A model generated the notes under the pieces. It ran no database searches and was not told the origin of the DNA. It saw only the letters and a list, made by a program, of their open reading frames with translations. A stretch of DNA of 64,000 bases from Microbacterium luteum (GTDB lineage: Bacteria; Actinomycetota; Actinomycetes; Actinomycetales; Microbacteriaceae). The first letter of the stretch is position 1, and each line of letters starts with the position of its first letter. Below, piece by piece: positions 8,728 through 18,354 of this stretch. Made by a program: the position numbers and the translations under genes. The stretch is from positions 1,984,001 to 2,048,000 of the forward strand of contig NZ_CP063814.1 of the NCBI RefSeq assembly GCF_015277875.1, given 5' to 3'.

Positions 8728-10809
8728 TCAGGCGTGACCGGCGCGCTCCATGGCGCGAAGCTCCTTCTTGAGGTCCTGCACCTCGTCTCGGAGGCGTGCC
8801 GCCAGCTCGAACTTCAGCTCGGTGGCCGCCGCGAGCATCTGATCGGAAAGATCCTGGATGGTCGTCTCGAGTTGCTGGGCTCCCTCAGCAGCGATCCCCT
8901 CTCGGCGCAGCTGCGGTGTCGGAGACGTGCCCTTGCCGCTCTTCGTCTTGGCGGCGTCTTTGCGCGAGAGCATGTCGTTGGTGTCGGAAGCCTCCCGCGC
9001 CAGCACCTCGGTGATGTCGGCGATGCGCTTTCGCAGCGGCTGCGGATCGATGCCGTGCTCGGTGTTGTATGCGATCTGCTTCTCGCGGCGCCGCTCGGTC
9101 TCGTCGATCGCGTTCCGCATGGAGTCGGTGACGGTGTCCGCGTACATGTGCACCTGTCCGGAGACGTTTCGCGCGGCGCGCCCGATCGTCTGGATGAGCG
9201 AGGTGCCCGACCGCAGGAATCCTTCTTTGTCGGCATCGAGGATCGACACCAGCGAGACCTCCGGCAGATCGAGACCCTCGCGGAGGAGGTTGATGCCGAC
9301 GAGCACGTCGTAGACGCCGGCACGCAGCTCGGTGAGGAGCTCGACGCGGCGCAGGGTGTCGACGTCGGAGTGCAGGTATCTCACGCGCACGCCGTGCTCG
9401 CCCAGGAAGTCCGTGAGCTCTTCCGCCATCTTCTTCGTCAACGTGGTGACCAGAACGCGCTCGTCGCGCTGCACACGCACCCTGATCTCCTCGAGCAGAT
9501 CGTCGATCTGCCCCTTCGAGGGCTTGACGATGATCTCCGGGTCGACGAGGCCGGTGGGGCGGATGATCTGCTCGACGATGCCGTCGGCGATGCCCATCTC
9601 GTATCGTCCCGGCGTCGCGGACAGATACACGCTCTGCCCGATCCGCTCCTTGAACTCGTCCCAGCGCAGCGGACGGTTGTCCATGGCACTCGGGAGCCGG
9701 AAGCCGTGATCGACGAGAGTTCGCTTGCGTGACGCGTCACCCTCGTACATCGCCCCGATCTGCGGCACCGTCACGTGCGACTCGTCGATGACCAGGAGGA
9801 AGTCGTCGGGGAAGAAGTCCAGCAGGGTGTGCGGCGGCTCCCCCACCGAACGCCCGTCGAGGTGCCGTGAGTAGTTCTCGATTCCGGAGCAGAAGCCCAG
9901 CTGCTGAAGCATCTCCAGATCGAAGGTCGTGCGCATGCGCAGGCGCTGGGCCTCCAGGAGCTTGTTCTGGGATTCCAGCTCCGTCAGCCGTTCCGCGAGC
10001 TCGTCTTCGATCGTGCCGATCGCCCGCTGCACGGTCTCGGTGGCGGCGACGTAGTGCGACGCGGGGAAGATCGGCACGGACTCCATCTTCTGCACCACAT
10101 CACCGGTGAGCGGGTGGAGCATGTAGAGCGCCTCGATCTCATCGCCGAACATCTCGATCCGGATCGCGTACTCCTCGTACACCGGGATGATCTCGATCGT
10201 GTCACCGCGCACGCGGAAGTTGCCGCGCGAGAAGTCGACGTCGTTGCGGTTGTACTGCATGGAGATGAACTTGCGGATGAGCGCATCGCGGTCATAGCGC
10301 TCGCCCACCTGCAGGGCCACCATGGCTCGCAGGTACTCCTCGGGCGCACCGAGGCCGTAAATGCAGGACACCGTCGACACCACGACGACGTCGCGGCGCG
10401 AGAGCAGCGCGTTGGTGGTGGAGTGGCGGAGCCGCTCGACCTCCGCGTTGACGGAGGAGTCCTTCTCGATGAAGGTGTCCGTCTGCGGCACGTACGCCTC
10501 GGGCTGGTAGTAGTCGTAGTAGGACACGAAGTACTCGACCGCGTTGTGCGGCATCAGGTCGCGGAACTCGTTCGCCAGCTGCGCCGCGAGCGTCTTGTTG
10601 TGCGCGAGTACGAGCGTCGGCCGCTGGACCGCCTCGATGAGCCAGGCTGTCGTGGCCGACTTCCCCGTTCCCGTGGCACCGAGAAGCACCACGTCGGTCT
10701 CCCCGGCATTGATACGCGCGGCGAGATCGGCGATCGCCTGCGGTTGGTCGCCGCTGGGGGCGTACTCGCTGACGACTTCGAACGGGCGCACGGAACGTGT
10801 GGTCTGCAC
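8728..10809 (-). CDS. uvrB: Excinuclease ABC subunit B, UvrB
   Basis: DNA-unwinding and damage-verification subunit of nucleotide excision repair, 693 residues. Walker A GATGTGKS at 44-51, the beta-hairpin [12 protein letters not shown] at 97-108, the DEAD-like DESHVT near 342, helicase motifs [19 protein letters not shown] and QTIGRAARN, and a C-terminal UVR motif ([20 protein letters not shown]) that contacts UvrC. The GTG at 10809 gives the family N-terminus [19 protein letters not shown]. It is transcribed toward the sulfonate operon and uvrA. Confidence 0.98.
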   Translation of the reverse strand: MQTTRSVRPFEVVSEYAPSGDQPQAIADLAARINAGETDVVLLGATGTGKSATTAWLIEAVQRPTLVLAHNKTLAAQLANEFRDLMPHNAVEYFVSYYDYYQPEAYVPQTDTFIEKDSSVNAEVERLRHSTTNALLSRRDVVVVSTVSCIYGLGAPEEYLRAMVALQVGERYDRDALIRKFISMQYNRNDVDFSRGNFRVRGDTIEIIPVYEEYAIRIEMFGDEIEALYMLHPLTGDVVQKMESVPIFPASHYVAATETVQRAIGTIEDELAERLTELESQNKLLEAQRLRMRTTFDLEMLQQLGFCSGIENYSRHLDGRSVGEPPHTLLDFFPDDFLLVIDESHVTVPQIGAMYEGDASRKRTLVDHGFRLPSAMDNRPLRWDEFKERIGQSVYLSATPGRYEMGIADGIVEQIIRPTGLVDPEIIVKPSKGQIDDLLEEIRVRVQRDERVLVTTLTKKMAEELTDFLGEHGVRVRYLHSDVDTLRRVELLTELRAGVYDVLVGINLLREGLDLPEVSLVSILDADKEGFLRSGTSLIQTIGRAARNVSGQVHMYADTVTDSMRNAIDETERRREKQIAYNTEHGIDPQPLRKRIADITEVLAREASDTNDMLSRKDAAKTKSGKGTSPTPQLRREGIAAEGAQQLETTIQDLSDQMLAAATELKFELAARLRDEVQDLKKELRAMERAGHA

Positions 10810-10851
10810 CCTTCCAGGGTAGGTGCGCCCTCCGACATCGGCGCGGGAGTC

Positions 10852-11460
10852 TCAGCCGAAGCCGCCGCCGGCGTCGAATCCGCCGAAACCGCCGGCGTCG
10901 AATCCCCCGACTCCCCCGTCGAAGCCCGCGCCGTCGTAGCCGCCGCCGGCTGCGCTGGCTTCGACGCCCGTGATGTCCCCCACCCAGGCGGGCTGGTCGG
11001 CCAGCAGAGCTCCCGCACCCACGGTGAAGTACGTCGTCAGCGCCGTCGAGAGCAGGAAGTGATGCGCGACGACCGTCATCACACCCGCGCTCATCATCAG
11101 CGCGCGCGGGTCGACGCCGTCTCGCGGATCGAGCGCCGCGCTCTCTCCGCCGCTCGGGGCCGTGCCTCCGGTGTCGATGGCTCGACGTGCGCGGCGCTCC
11201 TCGGCCCGCCGAACGAGTCTGGCCAGCAGATCGTTGTCGTCGCTCTCCGCCTGCTCACCGTCCGCGAGGAACGGGCGGAGCTCCTCGAACAGTTCACGAC
11301 GCTTCGCGCGAGGCAGGTCTTTGAAGGCCTGGGCGTGCGCCTTCTCGATCACACTCGTCGGGAGCGAACCGAGCAGATAGACGTAGCGCGACATCTGCTC
11401 TTCGTCGCTGACGGCCCGGTACGGCGATCGGCGTCTTCGCCACCTGGAGAGAACTCCCAC
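10852..11460 (-). CDS. Hypothetical protein with Gly/Asp/Phe-rich tail
   Basis: A 202-residue protein of unrecognised family. A basic N-terminus is followed by a helical part (residues 20-60, SRYVYLLGSLPTSVIEKAHA and DLPRAKRRELFEELRPFL), a charged linker, a hydrophobic stretch near 125-155, and a tail of about 30 residues made almost only of Gly, Phe, Asp and Ala in repeats such as GGFDAGGFGGFDAGGGFG. The GTG at 11460 follows GGGAGGT by 6 nt, which fixes the start. It is divergent from the DUF4126 gene with 56 bp between. Function unknown. Confidence 0.8.
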   Translation of the reverse strand: MGVLSRWRRRRSPYRAVSDEEQMSRYVYLLGSLPTSVIEKAHAQAFKDLPRAKRRELFEELRPFLADGEQAESDDNDLLARLVRRAEERRARRAIDTGGTAPSGGESAALDPRDGVDPRALMMSAGVMTVVAHHFLLSTALTTYFTVGAGALLADQPAWVGDITGVEASAAGGGYDGAGFDGGVGGFDAGGFGGFDAGGGFG

Positions 11461-11516
11461 GTCCCCACCTCCCTCGTCGCCTCCAGGGTACGCCCGTCGC
11501 GTTCTACAGTGGGGGG

Positions 11517-12122
11517 ATGCTCGAGTTCCTGGTCGGCACGGGCCTCGCCGCCGCGGCGGGCCTGAACGCATGGATGCCTCTGCTCGTGCTCGGGCTCGCC
11601 GATCGGTTCCTTCCCGCCGTGGAGCTGCCCGCCTCGTGGGCATGGCTCTCCAGCGACATCGCGCTGTGGATCATCGGGGCCATGCTGGTCGTCGAGATCA
11701 TCGCCGACAAGGTGCCGGCGGTCGATTCCCTGAACGACGTCTTGCAGACGGTGGTCCGCCCCGCCTCCGGCGGCGTCGTGTTCGGCGCCGGCGCGAGCGC
11801 CGAGACCGTCTCCGTCGCCGATCCCGCCGCGTTCTTCTCGGATTCGTCGTGGGTGCCGATCCTCGTGGGGGTGCTCATCGCGCTGGCGGTGCACGGCGTG
11901 AAGGCGGCGTTCCGACCGGTTGCGAACGCGGCTACCGGCGGCGTCGCCGCGCCGGTCATGAGCACCGTGGAAGACGTATCCTCCCTCGTGCTCTCGGTGC
12001 TGGCGATCCTCGTGCCGGTGCTCGCCGCCCTGGCCCTGATCGGCGGTATCGTGGCGCTCGGGGTGGCGATCCGAAGATACCGACGGCGCAGACGCGCGGA
12101 CACCGTCGCGGCCTCCGGTTGA
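11517..12122 (+). CDS. DUF4126 family membrane protein
   Basis: A 201-residue integral membrane protein. The N-terminal AAAAGLNAWMPLLVLGLADR, the central DSLNDVLQTVVRPASGGVVF and the hydrophobic C-terminal hairpin followed by RRYRRRRR match DUF4126, a widespread family of unknown function. Four to five membrane spans are visible. It faces coaE tail to tail with 13 bp between the stops. Confidence 0.88.
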   Translation: MLEFLVGTGLAAAAGLNAWMPLLVLGLADRFLPAVELPASWAWLSSDIALWIIGAMLVVEIIADKVPAVDSLNDVLQTVVRPASGGVVFGAGASAETVSVADPAAFFSDSSWVPILVGVLIALAVHGVKAAFRPVANAATGGVAAPVMSTVEDVSSLVLSVLAILVPVLAALALIGGIVALGVAIRRYRRRRRADTVAASG

Positions 12123-12135
12123 CGCGACGCCGCCG

Positions 12136-12753
12136 TCAGGATCGGACCGTTGCGATCATCGCGGGCAGGCTCTCCCACAGATCGTCGACTTGCGCGTGCG
12201 TGTGCGCGAGGTCGCCCGCCGTGTCGATGACGACGTCGGCGAGACGCAGTCGGTCCTCGTCCGAGACCTGAGAGGCGAGCCTGGCATCGGCGTCTGTGAC
12301 GCTGAGCCCGCGGATCTCGACGAGCCGCTGCCGTCGCACCTGCGCCGGCGCGTGGGCGACGATCACGAGCTCCCACGGATCCCGCGCACGGGTCTCGGCC
12401 AGGAGCGGCACGTCGTACACGACCACGGCGTCGGGATCGGCCTCGAACGCGCGGGCGAATCGACGTTCGGACTCTGCACGGACCGCGGGATGCACGATCG
12501 CGTTGAGCGCGCTCACCGCTTCACCGTCGCCGAAGACCGCGGCCCCGAGGGCGGCTCGATCGAGCGCGCCGTCGTCGCGAAGCATCTGATCGCCGAATCG
12601 GTCGGCGATCGCGCTGAGCACCGGCGTGCCCGGTTGCTGAACATCACGCACGATCTGATCGGCGTCGACCACGACCGCGCCGTGCTCGGCCAAGCGGGCC
12701 GCGATGGTGGACTTTCCCGAGGCGATCCCCCCGGTGAGGGCGACGAGTGGCAT
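12136..12753 (-). CDS. coaE: Dephospho-CoA kinase
   Basis: Last enzyme of CoA synthesis, phosphorylating the 3'-OH of dephospho-CoA. 205 residues, the standard size without the C-terminal UPF0157 extension found in some actinobacteria. P-loop GGIASGKST (8-16), DADQIVRDVQQPG and VYDVPLLAE are the family signature. Lies downstream of rpsA on the same strand, as in many Actinobacteria, here separated by an MFS gene and an LRR gene. Confidence 0.97.
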   Translation of the reverse strand: MPLVALTGGIASGKSTIAARLAEHGAVVVDADQIVRDVQQPGTPVLSAIADRFGDQMLRDDGALDRAALGAAVFGDGEAVSALNAIVHPAVRAESERRFARAFEADPDAVVVYDVPLLAETRARDPWELVIVAHAPAQVRRQRLVEIRGLSVTDADARLASQVSDEDRLRLADVVIDTAGDLAHTHAQVDDLWESLPAMIATVRS

Positions 12754-12825
12754 GCCTCGAGCATGCCACGATGTGCCCCGTCAGATCAGAAGTCCGATTC
12801 GGCGTGCGGCGGCCCGGAGTACACG

Positions 12826-13998
12826 CTAGTTTGTGACAAATCCGCTCAGCTCGTCAGTTACCGCTTGGGCAAGCTCGCTGTTCGAGACGGTGAGAATGAC
12901 CGTGTCTGCTTCGGAATCAAAGGTAATGACGCCGTCCCGCATCAACGTCGCACGAGTCCGCTGCAAGTGGTCGGTGAATAGTTCTTCGATGTCGGCGCTG
13001 GTGACCTCTTCGTATGCATCGAATCCGAGGTTGGCGGCGACGAGTTCGTGGCCCGAAAAATGAATCTCGATCAGGTCGTCATCGGTCGGGACGGTGGTGA
13101 ACTGGGGCTGCGTCGAGACGGGCGAGGGTTTCGGGGTGGGGACGTACCAGAAATCCCGCTTGTTCGCCTCGACAGCGAACTCGGAACTCCAGGCTCGTCC
13201 GCTGGCCTCGAACCATTCGAGGTCGCGGTCGATCTTGAGCAATGCCCCAGGGTCATCCGCCTCCCCGACGAACAGCAGCTGCACCATCGACAGGTGTTTC
13301 AGATCGCGAAGCACATCCAGTCCCCGAAGAGTCCGCGCCCGTCGAACCGACAGCACCTCAAGGGCCGGCGCCCCCCGAAGCGGGGAGAGATCAAGGGCAT
13401 TCACGCCGACGAGACCGAGGCTGGCGAGGTTGCTCAGATCACCGAGCGCACCCAGGTCGACCTTCGACGTCGTCAGAGACATCCCCCACACCATCGGGGG
13501 AAGGCGGAAGCCTGTCGGCAGGCGCTTGAGATCCAGATCCAGCCACTGCACCATCGGGTTCGTCACAGCCGAAAGCTGGCCCTCCGACGTGAGGGAGGCG
13601 TAGCGCAACTCCGGAAGATCCGACAGATCCACCTCCTCTTCGGTCTTCATGAGTCGGATCGAACGCAGGCTGCGCATTCGAGAGATCAGGTGAAGAGATC
13701 TCACCGCGCCCGGACTCTGGATGTAGAAGTGCAGGCTCGTGATCCATGGCAGAACAGGTTCGAGCCACGCCAGATCGAACGGTTCTCCGGTAGACCCGAT
13801 CTGCACCCCCGCGCCGCGACGGAGCACCCCCAACACCGTGTCGAACGACGGCGAGCCCGCTGGCGTCCAGTCCTCCAGACAGATGTCCGGAGCCACCTGC
13901 GCCAGCCTCTCGAGCGGTACGTTCACATGCTCGAGAAGCTCCTCCGGAAGGCCCCACGCACGGAAGTACTCCTCATTCCACCCAGACGGGAATTCCAC
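12826..13998 (-). CDS. Leucine-rich-repeat protein of unknown function
   Basis: A 390-residue cytoplasmic-looking protein with no signal peptide or membrane span. From about residue 100 to 290 it shows irregular 20-24 residue repeats of the LRR type, for example VDLSDLPELRYASLTSEGQL, VDLGALGDLSNLASLGLVG, LDLSPLRGAPALEVLSVRR and LDVLRDLKHLSMVQLLFVG. The C-terminal 100 residues are acidic and probably a separate domain. The GTG at 13998 starts 8 nt after the MFS stop. Its third-position GC is visibly lower than that of its neighbours, suggesting transfer. Role unknown; a protein-binding scaffold is the only safe inference. Confidence 0.78.
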   Translation of the reverse strand: MEFPSGWNEEYFRAWGLPEELLEHVNVPLERLAQVAPDICLEDWTPAGSPSFDTVLGVLRRGAGVQIGSTGEPFDLAWLEPVLPWITSLHFYIQSPGAVRSLHLISRMRSLRSIRLMKTEEEVDLSDLPELRYASLTSEGQLSAVTNPMVQWLDLDLKRLPTGFRLPPMVWGMSLTTSKVDLGALGDLSNLASLGLVGVNALDLSPLRGAPALEVLSVRRARTLRGLDVLRDLKHLSMVQLLFVGEADDPGALLKIDRDLEWFEASGRAWSSEFAVEANKRDFWYVPTPKPSPVSTQPQFTTVPTDDDLIEIHFSGHELVAANLGFDAYEEVTSADIEELFTDHLQRTRATLMRDGVITFDSEADTVILTVSNSELAQAVTDELSGFVTN

Positions 13999-14005
13999 GC
14001 CGAGC

Positions 14006-15604
14006 TCAATCGTGCGCGGCCGGCTGCGCTTCGGGCGCGGTGCCGTAGGACGCGACCAGCTCGAGCTCCTTCTTGCGACCGGGCAGGAAGATCCACACCA
14101 CGGCGGCACCGATCGCGATCGCGATCGCGCCGACCGCATAGGCCGCGATCGACCCGGTCTCGAGACTCTGCTGGGCCGCCTGAAGGATCTGATCCTTGTA
14201 CTGCGGGTACTGCTCGGCGACCTGCAGCGCCGACGCGTAGGACGCCTGGAGGGCGGCGGTCACCTGCGAGCTGATGCTCGACGCATCGCCCGACTCGGCG
14301 ATGAGGTTGCCGAAAGCACGCGCGAAGCCGGCCGCGAGGATCGCGCCGAGCACTCCCTGCATAATCGATCCACCGAGGTCGCGCTGCAGATCGGCCGTCG
14401 CCGAGGCCATGCCCACCCGGCGGACGGGCGTCGACTCGGTGATGGCACGCGAGGCCGGTGTCATCGCGAAGCCGGCACCCACACCGATCGACAGGTACGC
14501 GACGCTGACGAACCAGAAGGGCGTGTTCTCGTTCCAGAAGAGCATGGTGATGAAGCCGACGAGAACGAAGACGTAGCCGACGAGCATCGTGAATCGCGAC
14601 CCCCTCGTGAGCACCAGCTTCGCCGACCGCGGTGCGACCAGAAGCAGTCCGACGCCCGCAGGGATGATCGACAGCGACGCGTCGAGGGTGGAGTAGCCGA
14701 GGATGTTCTGCTGGAACTGCTGGCCGACGAACATCGCGCCCATGAGGGACCCGAAGACGATGAGGCCACCCGTGGCCGGTGCCCAGAACATCCGTCGACG
14801 CGCGACGGAGAGGTCGTAGAGCGGAGACCGCGCGGTCGCCTGGCGCCAGCCGAATACTCCGATCAGCAGGACCGAAGCCGCGAGCAGGATGCCGCCGAGC
14901 GTCGCGGTGTCCGGGGCGAAGACGGTCGCCAGACCGAGCACGAGCGCGGCGATCATGAACACCGAGAGCACGCCGCCGGCGTGGTCGACGGGTTCAGTCG
15001 ACTCGGCGACGTGCGAGGGAACGAAGATGAGCACGAGCACGAAGGCGGCGAGGGCGAAGGGAACGGCCAGGAGGAATGCCGACCCCCACCAGAACCACAG
15101 CAGGAGGACACCGGCGAGCACGGAGCCGATGACCGTGGCGGTCGCGCTCACCGCCGACCACAGGGCGATCGCGAGCGTGCGCTGGCGTCCCGGCGCCCAC
15201 AGCGCGGTGATCAGCGACAGCGTTGTGGGATACGCCATGCCTGCGGCGATCCCCGTGAAGATGCGCGCTGCGACGAGCATCTCGACGGAGGCCGAGAAGG
15301 CGGCGAGGATGCTGGCGATGACCGTCAGGCCGAGGCCGAGCACGAGCAGCTGCTTGCGTCCGTGACGGTCGGCGACCGCCCCGAGATACATGACCGACAT
15401 CGCGAGGCCGAGCGAGCATCCGACCGCGACGAGGTTCAGCGAGGTCTGGTTCGCGCCGAAGGCGTCGCCGATGTCGGGCAGCGCGATGTTGGCGGCGGCG
15501 AGATTGATATTGCACACCAGCGCCCCGAGGATGAGCGCCGTCAGCACGAGTGGTGCGCGCGGCGGTGAGCCGGTGGATGCCGTCGGCGAGGCTGGCGAGG
15601 TCAC
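14006..15604 (-). CDS. MFS exporter, DHA2/EmrB-QacA-like
   Basis: A 532-residue transporter with about 14 membrane segments. The loop motif VADRHGRKQLLVLG (motif A) after the second helix and the motif-C-like VSATATVIGSVLAGVLLLW in helix five mark a drug:H+ antiporter of the 14-TM type. An acidic/glutamine-rich periplasmic loop (about 430-480) precedes the last helix. GTG start at 15604. Substrate unknown; efflux of lipophilic compounds is the family role. Probably cotranscribed with the LRR gene. Confidence 0.9.
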   Translation of the reverse strand: MTSPASPTASTGSPPRAPLVLTALILGALVCNINLAAANIALPDIGDAFGANQTSLNLVAVGCSLGLAMSVMYLGAVADRHGRKQLLVLGLGLTVIASILAAFSASVEMLVAARIFTGIAAGMAYPTTLSLITALWAPGRQRTLAIALWSAVSATATVIGSVLAGVLLLWFWWGSAFLLAVPFALAAFVLVLIFVPSHVAESTEPVDHAGGVLSVFMIAALVLGLATVFAPDTATLGGILLAASVLLIGVFGWRQATARSPLYDLSVARRRMFWAPATGGLIVFGSLMGAMFVGQQFQQNILGYSTLDASLSIIPAGVGLLLVAPRSAKLVLTRGSRFTMLVGYVFVLVGFITMLFWNENTPFWFVSVAYLSIGVGAGFAMTPASRAITESTPVRRVGMASATADLQRDLGGSIMQGVLGAILAAGFARAFGNLIAESGDASSISSQVTAALQASYASALQVAEQYPQYKDQILQAAQQSLETGSIAAYAVGAIAIAIGAAVVWIFLPGRKKELELVASYGTAPEAQPAAHD

Positions 15605-15670
15605 GGCCCTACCCTAGCGAGACGGAGGGGTCGCCGACGCCACTCAGGTCACGCGCGCCGGGTGAAACGG

Positions 15671-15706
15671 CGACGGGCCGGAACCCCGAAGGATTCCGGC
15701 CCGTCG
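15671..15706 (-). terminator. rpsA transcription terminator hairpin
   Basis: Perfect 13-bp stem (15671-15683 with 15694-15706) around a 10-nt loop, 20 nt beyond the rpsA stop and upstream of the MFS gene. The U tract is weak, as is usual in high-GC actinobacteria. Confidence 0.8.
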
Positions 15707-15725
15707 ACCGTCAGTGCGTGTCGGC

Positions 15726-17180
15726 TCAGCGACCCGACAGCTTCTCGCGAAGCGCAGCCAGCGCCTCGTCGTCGGCGAGGGTTCCCGCGCCGCTGCTGTC
15801 AGAGGTGAACGACGACGAGGGCGTCTCGCCGGCAGCCGCCGACGCAGCCTCGGCTTCCATCGCCTTGACGACGGCGGCCTTGTGCGCCTCCCAGCGAGCG
15901 TGGGCGGCGGCGTACTCCTGCTCCCACTTCTCGCGCTGCTCGTCGAAGCCTTCCTTCCACTGGTTGGTCTCCGGGTCGAAGCCCTCGGGGTACTTGTACT
16001 CCCCGTTCTCGTCGTACTCGGTGACCATGCCGTAGAGGGCCGGGTCGAACTCGGTGCCGAACGGGTCGACCGACTCGTTGGCCTGCTTGAGCGACAGCGA
16101 GATACGGCGACGCTCGAGGTCGATGTCGATGATCTTGACGAAGACCTCTTCGCCGACCGACACGACCTGCTCGGCGAGCTCGACGTGCTTGCCCGAGAGC
16201 TCGGAGATGTGCACGAGACCTTCGATGCCGTCGGCGACGCGGACGAACGCACCGAACGGAACGAGCTTGGTGACCTTGCCCGGAGCGACCTGACCGATCG
16301 CGTGGGTGCGGGCGAACACCTGCCACGGGTCTTCCTGCGTGGCCTTCAGCGAAAGCGACACGCGCTCGCGGTCGAGGTCCACCTCGAGGATCTCGACGGT
16401 GACCTCCTGGCCGACCTCGACGACCTCGGACGCGTGTTCGATGTGCTTCCACGACAGCTCCGAGACGTGGACGAGACCGTCGACGCCACCGAGGTCGACG
16501 AATGCACCGAAGTTGACGATCGACGACACCGTGCCCTTGCGGACCTGGCCCTTGTGCAGGTTGTTGAGGAAGTTCGACCGCGACTCCGACTGCGTCTGCT
16601 CGAGCAGTGCGCGACGCGACAGCACGACGTTGTTGCGGTTCTTGTCGAGTTCCAGGATCTTCGCCTCGAGCTCCTGGCCGAGGTACGGCGTGAGGTCGCG
16701 CACACGGCGCAGCTCGATGAGCGAGGCGGGCAGGAAGCCGCGGAGTCCGATGTCGACGATCAGACCACCCTTGACGACCTCGATCACCTGGCCGGTGACG
16801 ACACCGTCGTTCTCCTTGATCTTCTCCACGTCGCCCCAGGCGCGCTCGTACTGAGCGCGCTTCTTCGACAGGATGAGGCGGCCTTCCTTGTCCTCCTTCT
16901 GGAGGACGAGGGCTTCGACCTCGTCGCCGACGTTGACGACCTCGTTGGGGTCGACGTCGTGCTTGATGGAGAGTTCACGCGAGGGGATGACGCCCTCGGT
17001 CTTGTAACCGACGTCGAGGAGCACCTCGTCGCGGTCGATCTTCACGACGGTGCCTTCGATGAGGTCTCCGTCGTTGAAGAACTTCAGGGTCTTCTCGACC
17101 GCGGCCATGAAGTCCTCAGCAGATCCGATGTCGTTGATGGCGACCTGCTTGGTGGCCGGGGCGGTCGTTGCGGTAGTCAT
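15726..17180 (-). CDS. rpsA: 30S ribosomal protein S1
   Basis: mRNA-binding ribosomal protein, 484 residues with four S1 OB-fold repeats at about 40-108, 126-190, 211-280 and 297-365; repeats three and four carry NFGAFVDL and PFGAFVRV. This is the four-repeat actinobacterial form, with a long acidic C-terminal tail instead of repeats five and six. The ATG at 17180 gives the family N-terminus MTTATTAPATKQVAINDIGS. The 264-nt region upstream holds no gene; a TAGCAT at 17357-17352 could be a -10 element. Confidence 0.97.
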   Translation of the reverse strand: MTTATTAPATKQVAINDIGSAEDFMAAVEKTLKFFNDGDLIEGTVVKIDRDEVLLDVGYKTEGVIPSRELSIKHDVDPNEVVNVGDEVEALVLQKEDKEGRLILSKKRAQYERAWGDVEKIKENDGVVTGQVIEVVKGGLIVDIGLRGFLPASLIELRRVRDLTPYLGQELEAKILELDKNRNNVVLSRRALLEQTQSESRSNFLNNLHKGQVRKGTVSSIVNFGAFVDLGGVDGLVHVSELSWKHIEHASEVVEVGQEVTVEILEVDLDRERVSLSLKATQEDPWQVFARTHAIGQVAPGKVTKLVPFGAFVRVADGIEGLVHISELSGKHVELAEQVVSVGEEVFVKIIDIDLERRRISLSLKQANESVDPFGTEFDPALYGMVTEYDENGEYKYPEGFDPETNQWKEGFDEQREKWEQEYAAAHARWEAHKAAVVKAMEAEAASAAAGETPSSSFTSDSSGAGTLADDEALAALREKLSGR

Positions 17181-17444
17181 GTAGTGGGTTGTCCTAAAGG
17201 GTTGTGTGCTCGGGCTCCGCCTTCGGACACACGAGATGCCGTCGGCGATGCGAAATGGATTGTGGTCATGCGATGCCGCTCGTGCCGCTGCCGGACGGAA
17301 CCGGAACGCACACACCATGGCGTGACGAAGCGGCCACACGAGTGACGCTCAATGCTAACAGAGCAGGACGACGTGAATCCACCGCACTCCGCCGCGCTGT
17401 CAAGCCCTCACGGGAGCAGCCCTTGCGATGCAAGAGTCGGGGCC

Positions 17445-17666
17445 ATGAGCGAACGAGCATCTCTCCACGCCGGCGACAGGGTGAGCTGGGACACGTCTCA
17501 GGGAAGGACGCGGGGAACGGTCGACGAGATTCGCACCGACGACTTCACCTTCGCGGGACAGCACTTCACGGCGTCGAAGGACGAGCCCGCCTACATCGTC
17601 TCATCGGAGAAGACCGGGTCCCAGGCGGCGCACAAGCGTGACGCGCTCCGCAAGATCCCGGACTGA
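17445..17666 (+). CDS. DUF2945 (HVA1-type tudor-like) small protein
   Basis: A 73-residue protein. RASLHAGDRVSWDTSQGRTR followed by GTVDEIRTDDFTFAGQHF, ASKDEPAYIVSSEKTG and the C-terminal AAHKRDALRKI match the hypervirulence-associated/DUF2945 fold, a small beta-barrel often seen as a single gene. Function in bacteria unknown. ATG at 17445; the Shine-Dalgarno is weak. Monocistronic between rpsA and a convergent TetR gene. Confidence 0.85.
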   Translation: MSERASLHAGDRVSWDTSQGRTRGTVDEIRTDDFTFAGQHFTASKDEPAYIVSSEKTGSQAAHKRDALRKIPD

Positions 17667-17704
17667 GGGCCACCCGCCGGGGGCTGCCATGGAGCGACGT
17701 ACCG

Positions 17705-18292
17705 TCAGGAGGTTCCTCGCCCCGCCGCGATGATCGACCGTGCCGCCGATTCTGCGCTCGCGATCACCCGCGTCCCGGTGATACGGACAGAAGCGAGCGC
17801 TCCTTCGTGCAGACACAGCAGCTGCAGCGCCAGCCCGGCAGGGTCCTCGAAACCCGCATCTGCCGCGAGCGACTCGAAGAGGTCGCGCAGCCATTCCTTC
17901 TCCCCCACCGCGACGGCGTAGCCGGGGTGCCGATGATCCGGCATCTCGGCCAGTGCATTGATGAACGCGCAACCGCGCGGGTTGCCGCGCGTCCACTCCT
18001 CGAGCACGGCGAACGGCACGAGGAGTCGGCCCACCGCATCGTCCACCTCATCGAGACGCGCTGTCAGCTGAGCCCGCCATCGACGGTCGCGTTCGAGCAG
18101 ATACGTCGCGACCAGCACATCCTTGGAGCCGAAGCGGTCGTAGAGCGTGCGCTTGGTCACCCCGGAGGCATCCGAGACGGCATCGACCCCGACCGCCGTG
18201 ATCCCCCGCTCGTAGAAGAGTTCGGCAGCGGCGTCGAGGATGCGTCGCGCACCGGGAGTGAGGGTGTCCGGATCGAGGGCGGTTGCATTCAC
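17705..18292 (-). CDS. TetR-family regulator of the adjacent oxidoreductase
   Basis: A 195-residue repressor. The N-terminal HTH (residues 16-62) contains VDAVSDASGVTKRTLYDRFGSKDVL; the ligand domain has EEWTRGNPRGCAFINALAEM, typical of the LmrA/YxaF-like branch. GTG start at 18292, which lies inside a palindromic operator. It is divergent from a quinone oxidoreductase gene and is expected to repress both itself and that gene; an electrophile or quinone inducer is inferred from the target. Confidence 0.92.
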   Translation of the reverse strand: MNATALDPDTLTPGARRILDAAAELFYERGITAVGVDAVSDASGVTKRTLYDRFGSKDVLVATYLLERDRRWRAQLTARLDEVDDAVGRLLVPFAVLEEWTRGNPRGCAFINALAEMPDHRHPGYAVAVGEKEWLRDLFESLAADAGFEDPAGLALQLLCLHEGALASVRITGTRVIASAESAARSIIAAGRGTS

Positions 18293-18303
18293 AGATCGGT
18301 GAA
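18288..18303. promoter_or_regulatory. TetR operator, site 1
   Basis: Perfect arms TTCAC and GTGAA around AGATCG, overlapping the tetR start codon. It shares the arrangement TTCAC-N-GATC-N-GTGAA with site 2, 38 bp away. Confidence 0.7.
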
Positions 18304-18325
18304 CCTATCGTGAGGGACGGCGTAC

Positions 18326-18341
18326 TTCACCGATCAGTGTA
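18326..18341. promoter_or_regulatory. TetR operator, site 2
   Basis: TTCACCGATCAGTGTA, one arm degenerate, 14 bp before the oxidoreductase ATG and just upstream of its GAGGAGGA ribosome site. Same core CAC-N-GATC-N-GTG as site 1. Confidence 0.65.
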
Positions 18342-18354
18342 CGAGGAGGACCTC

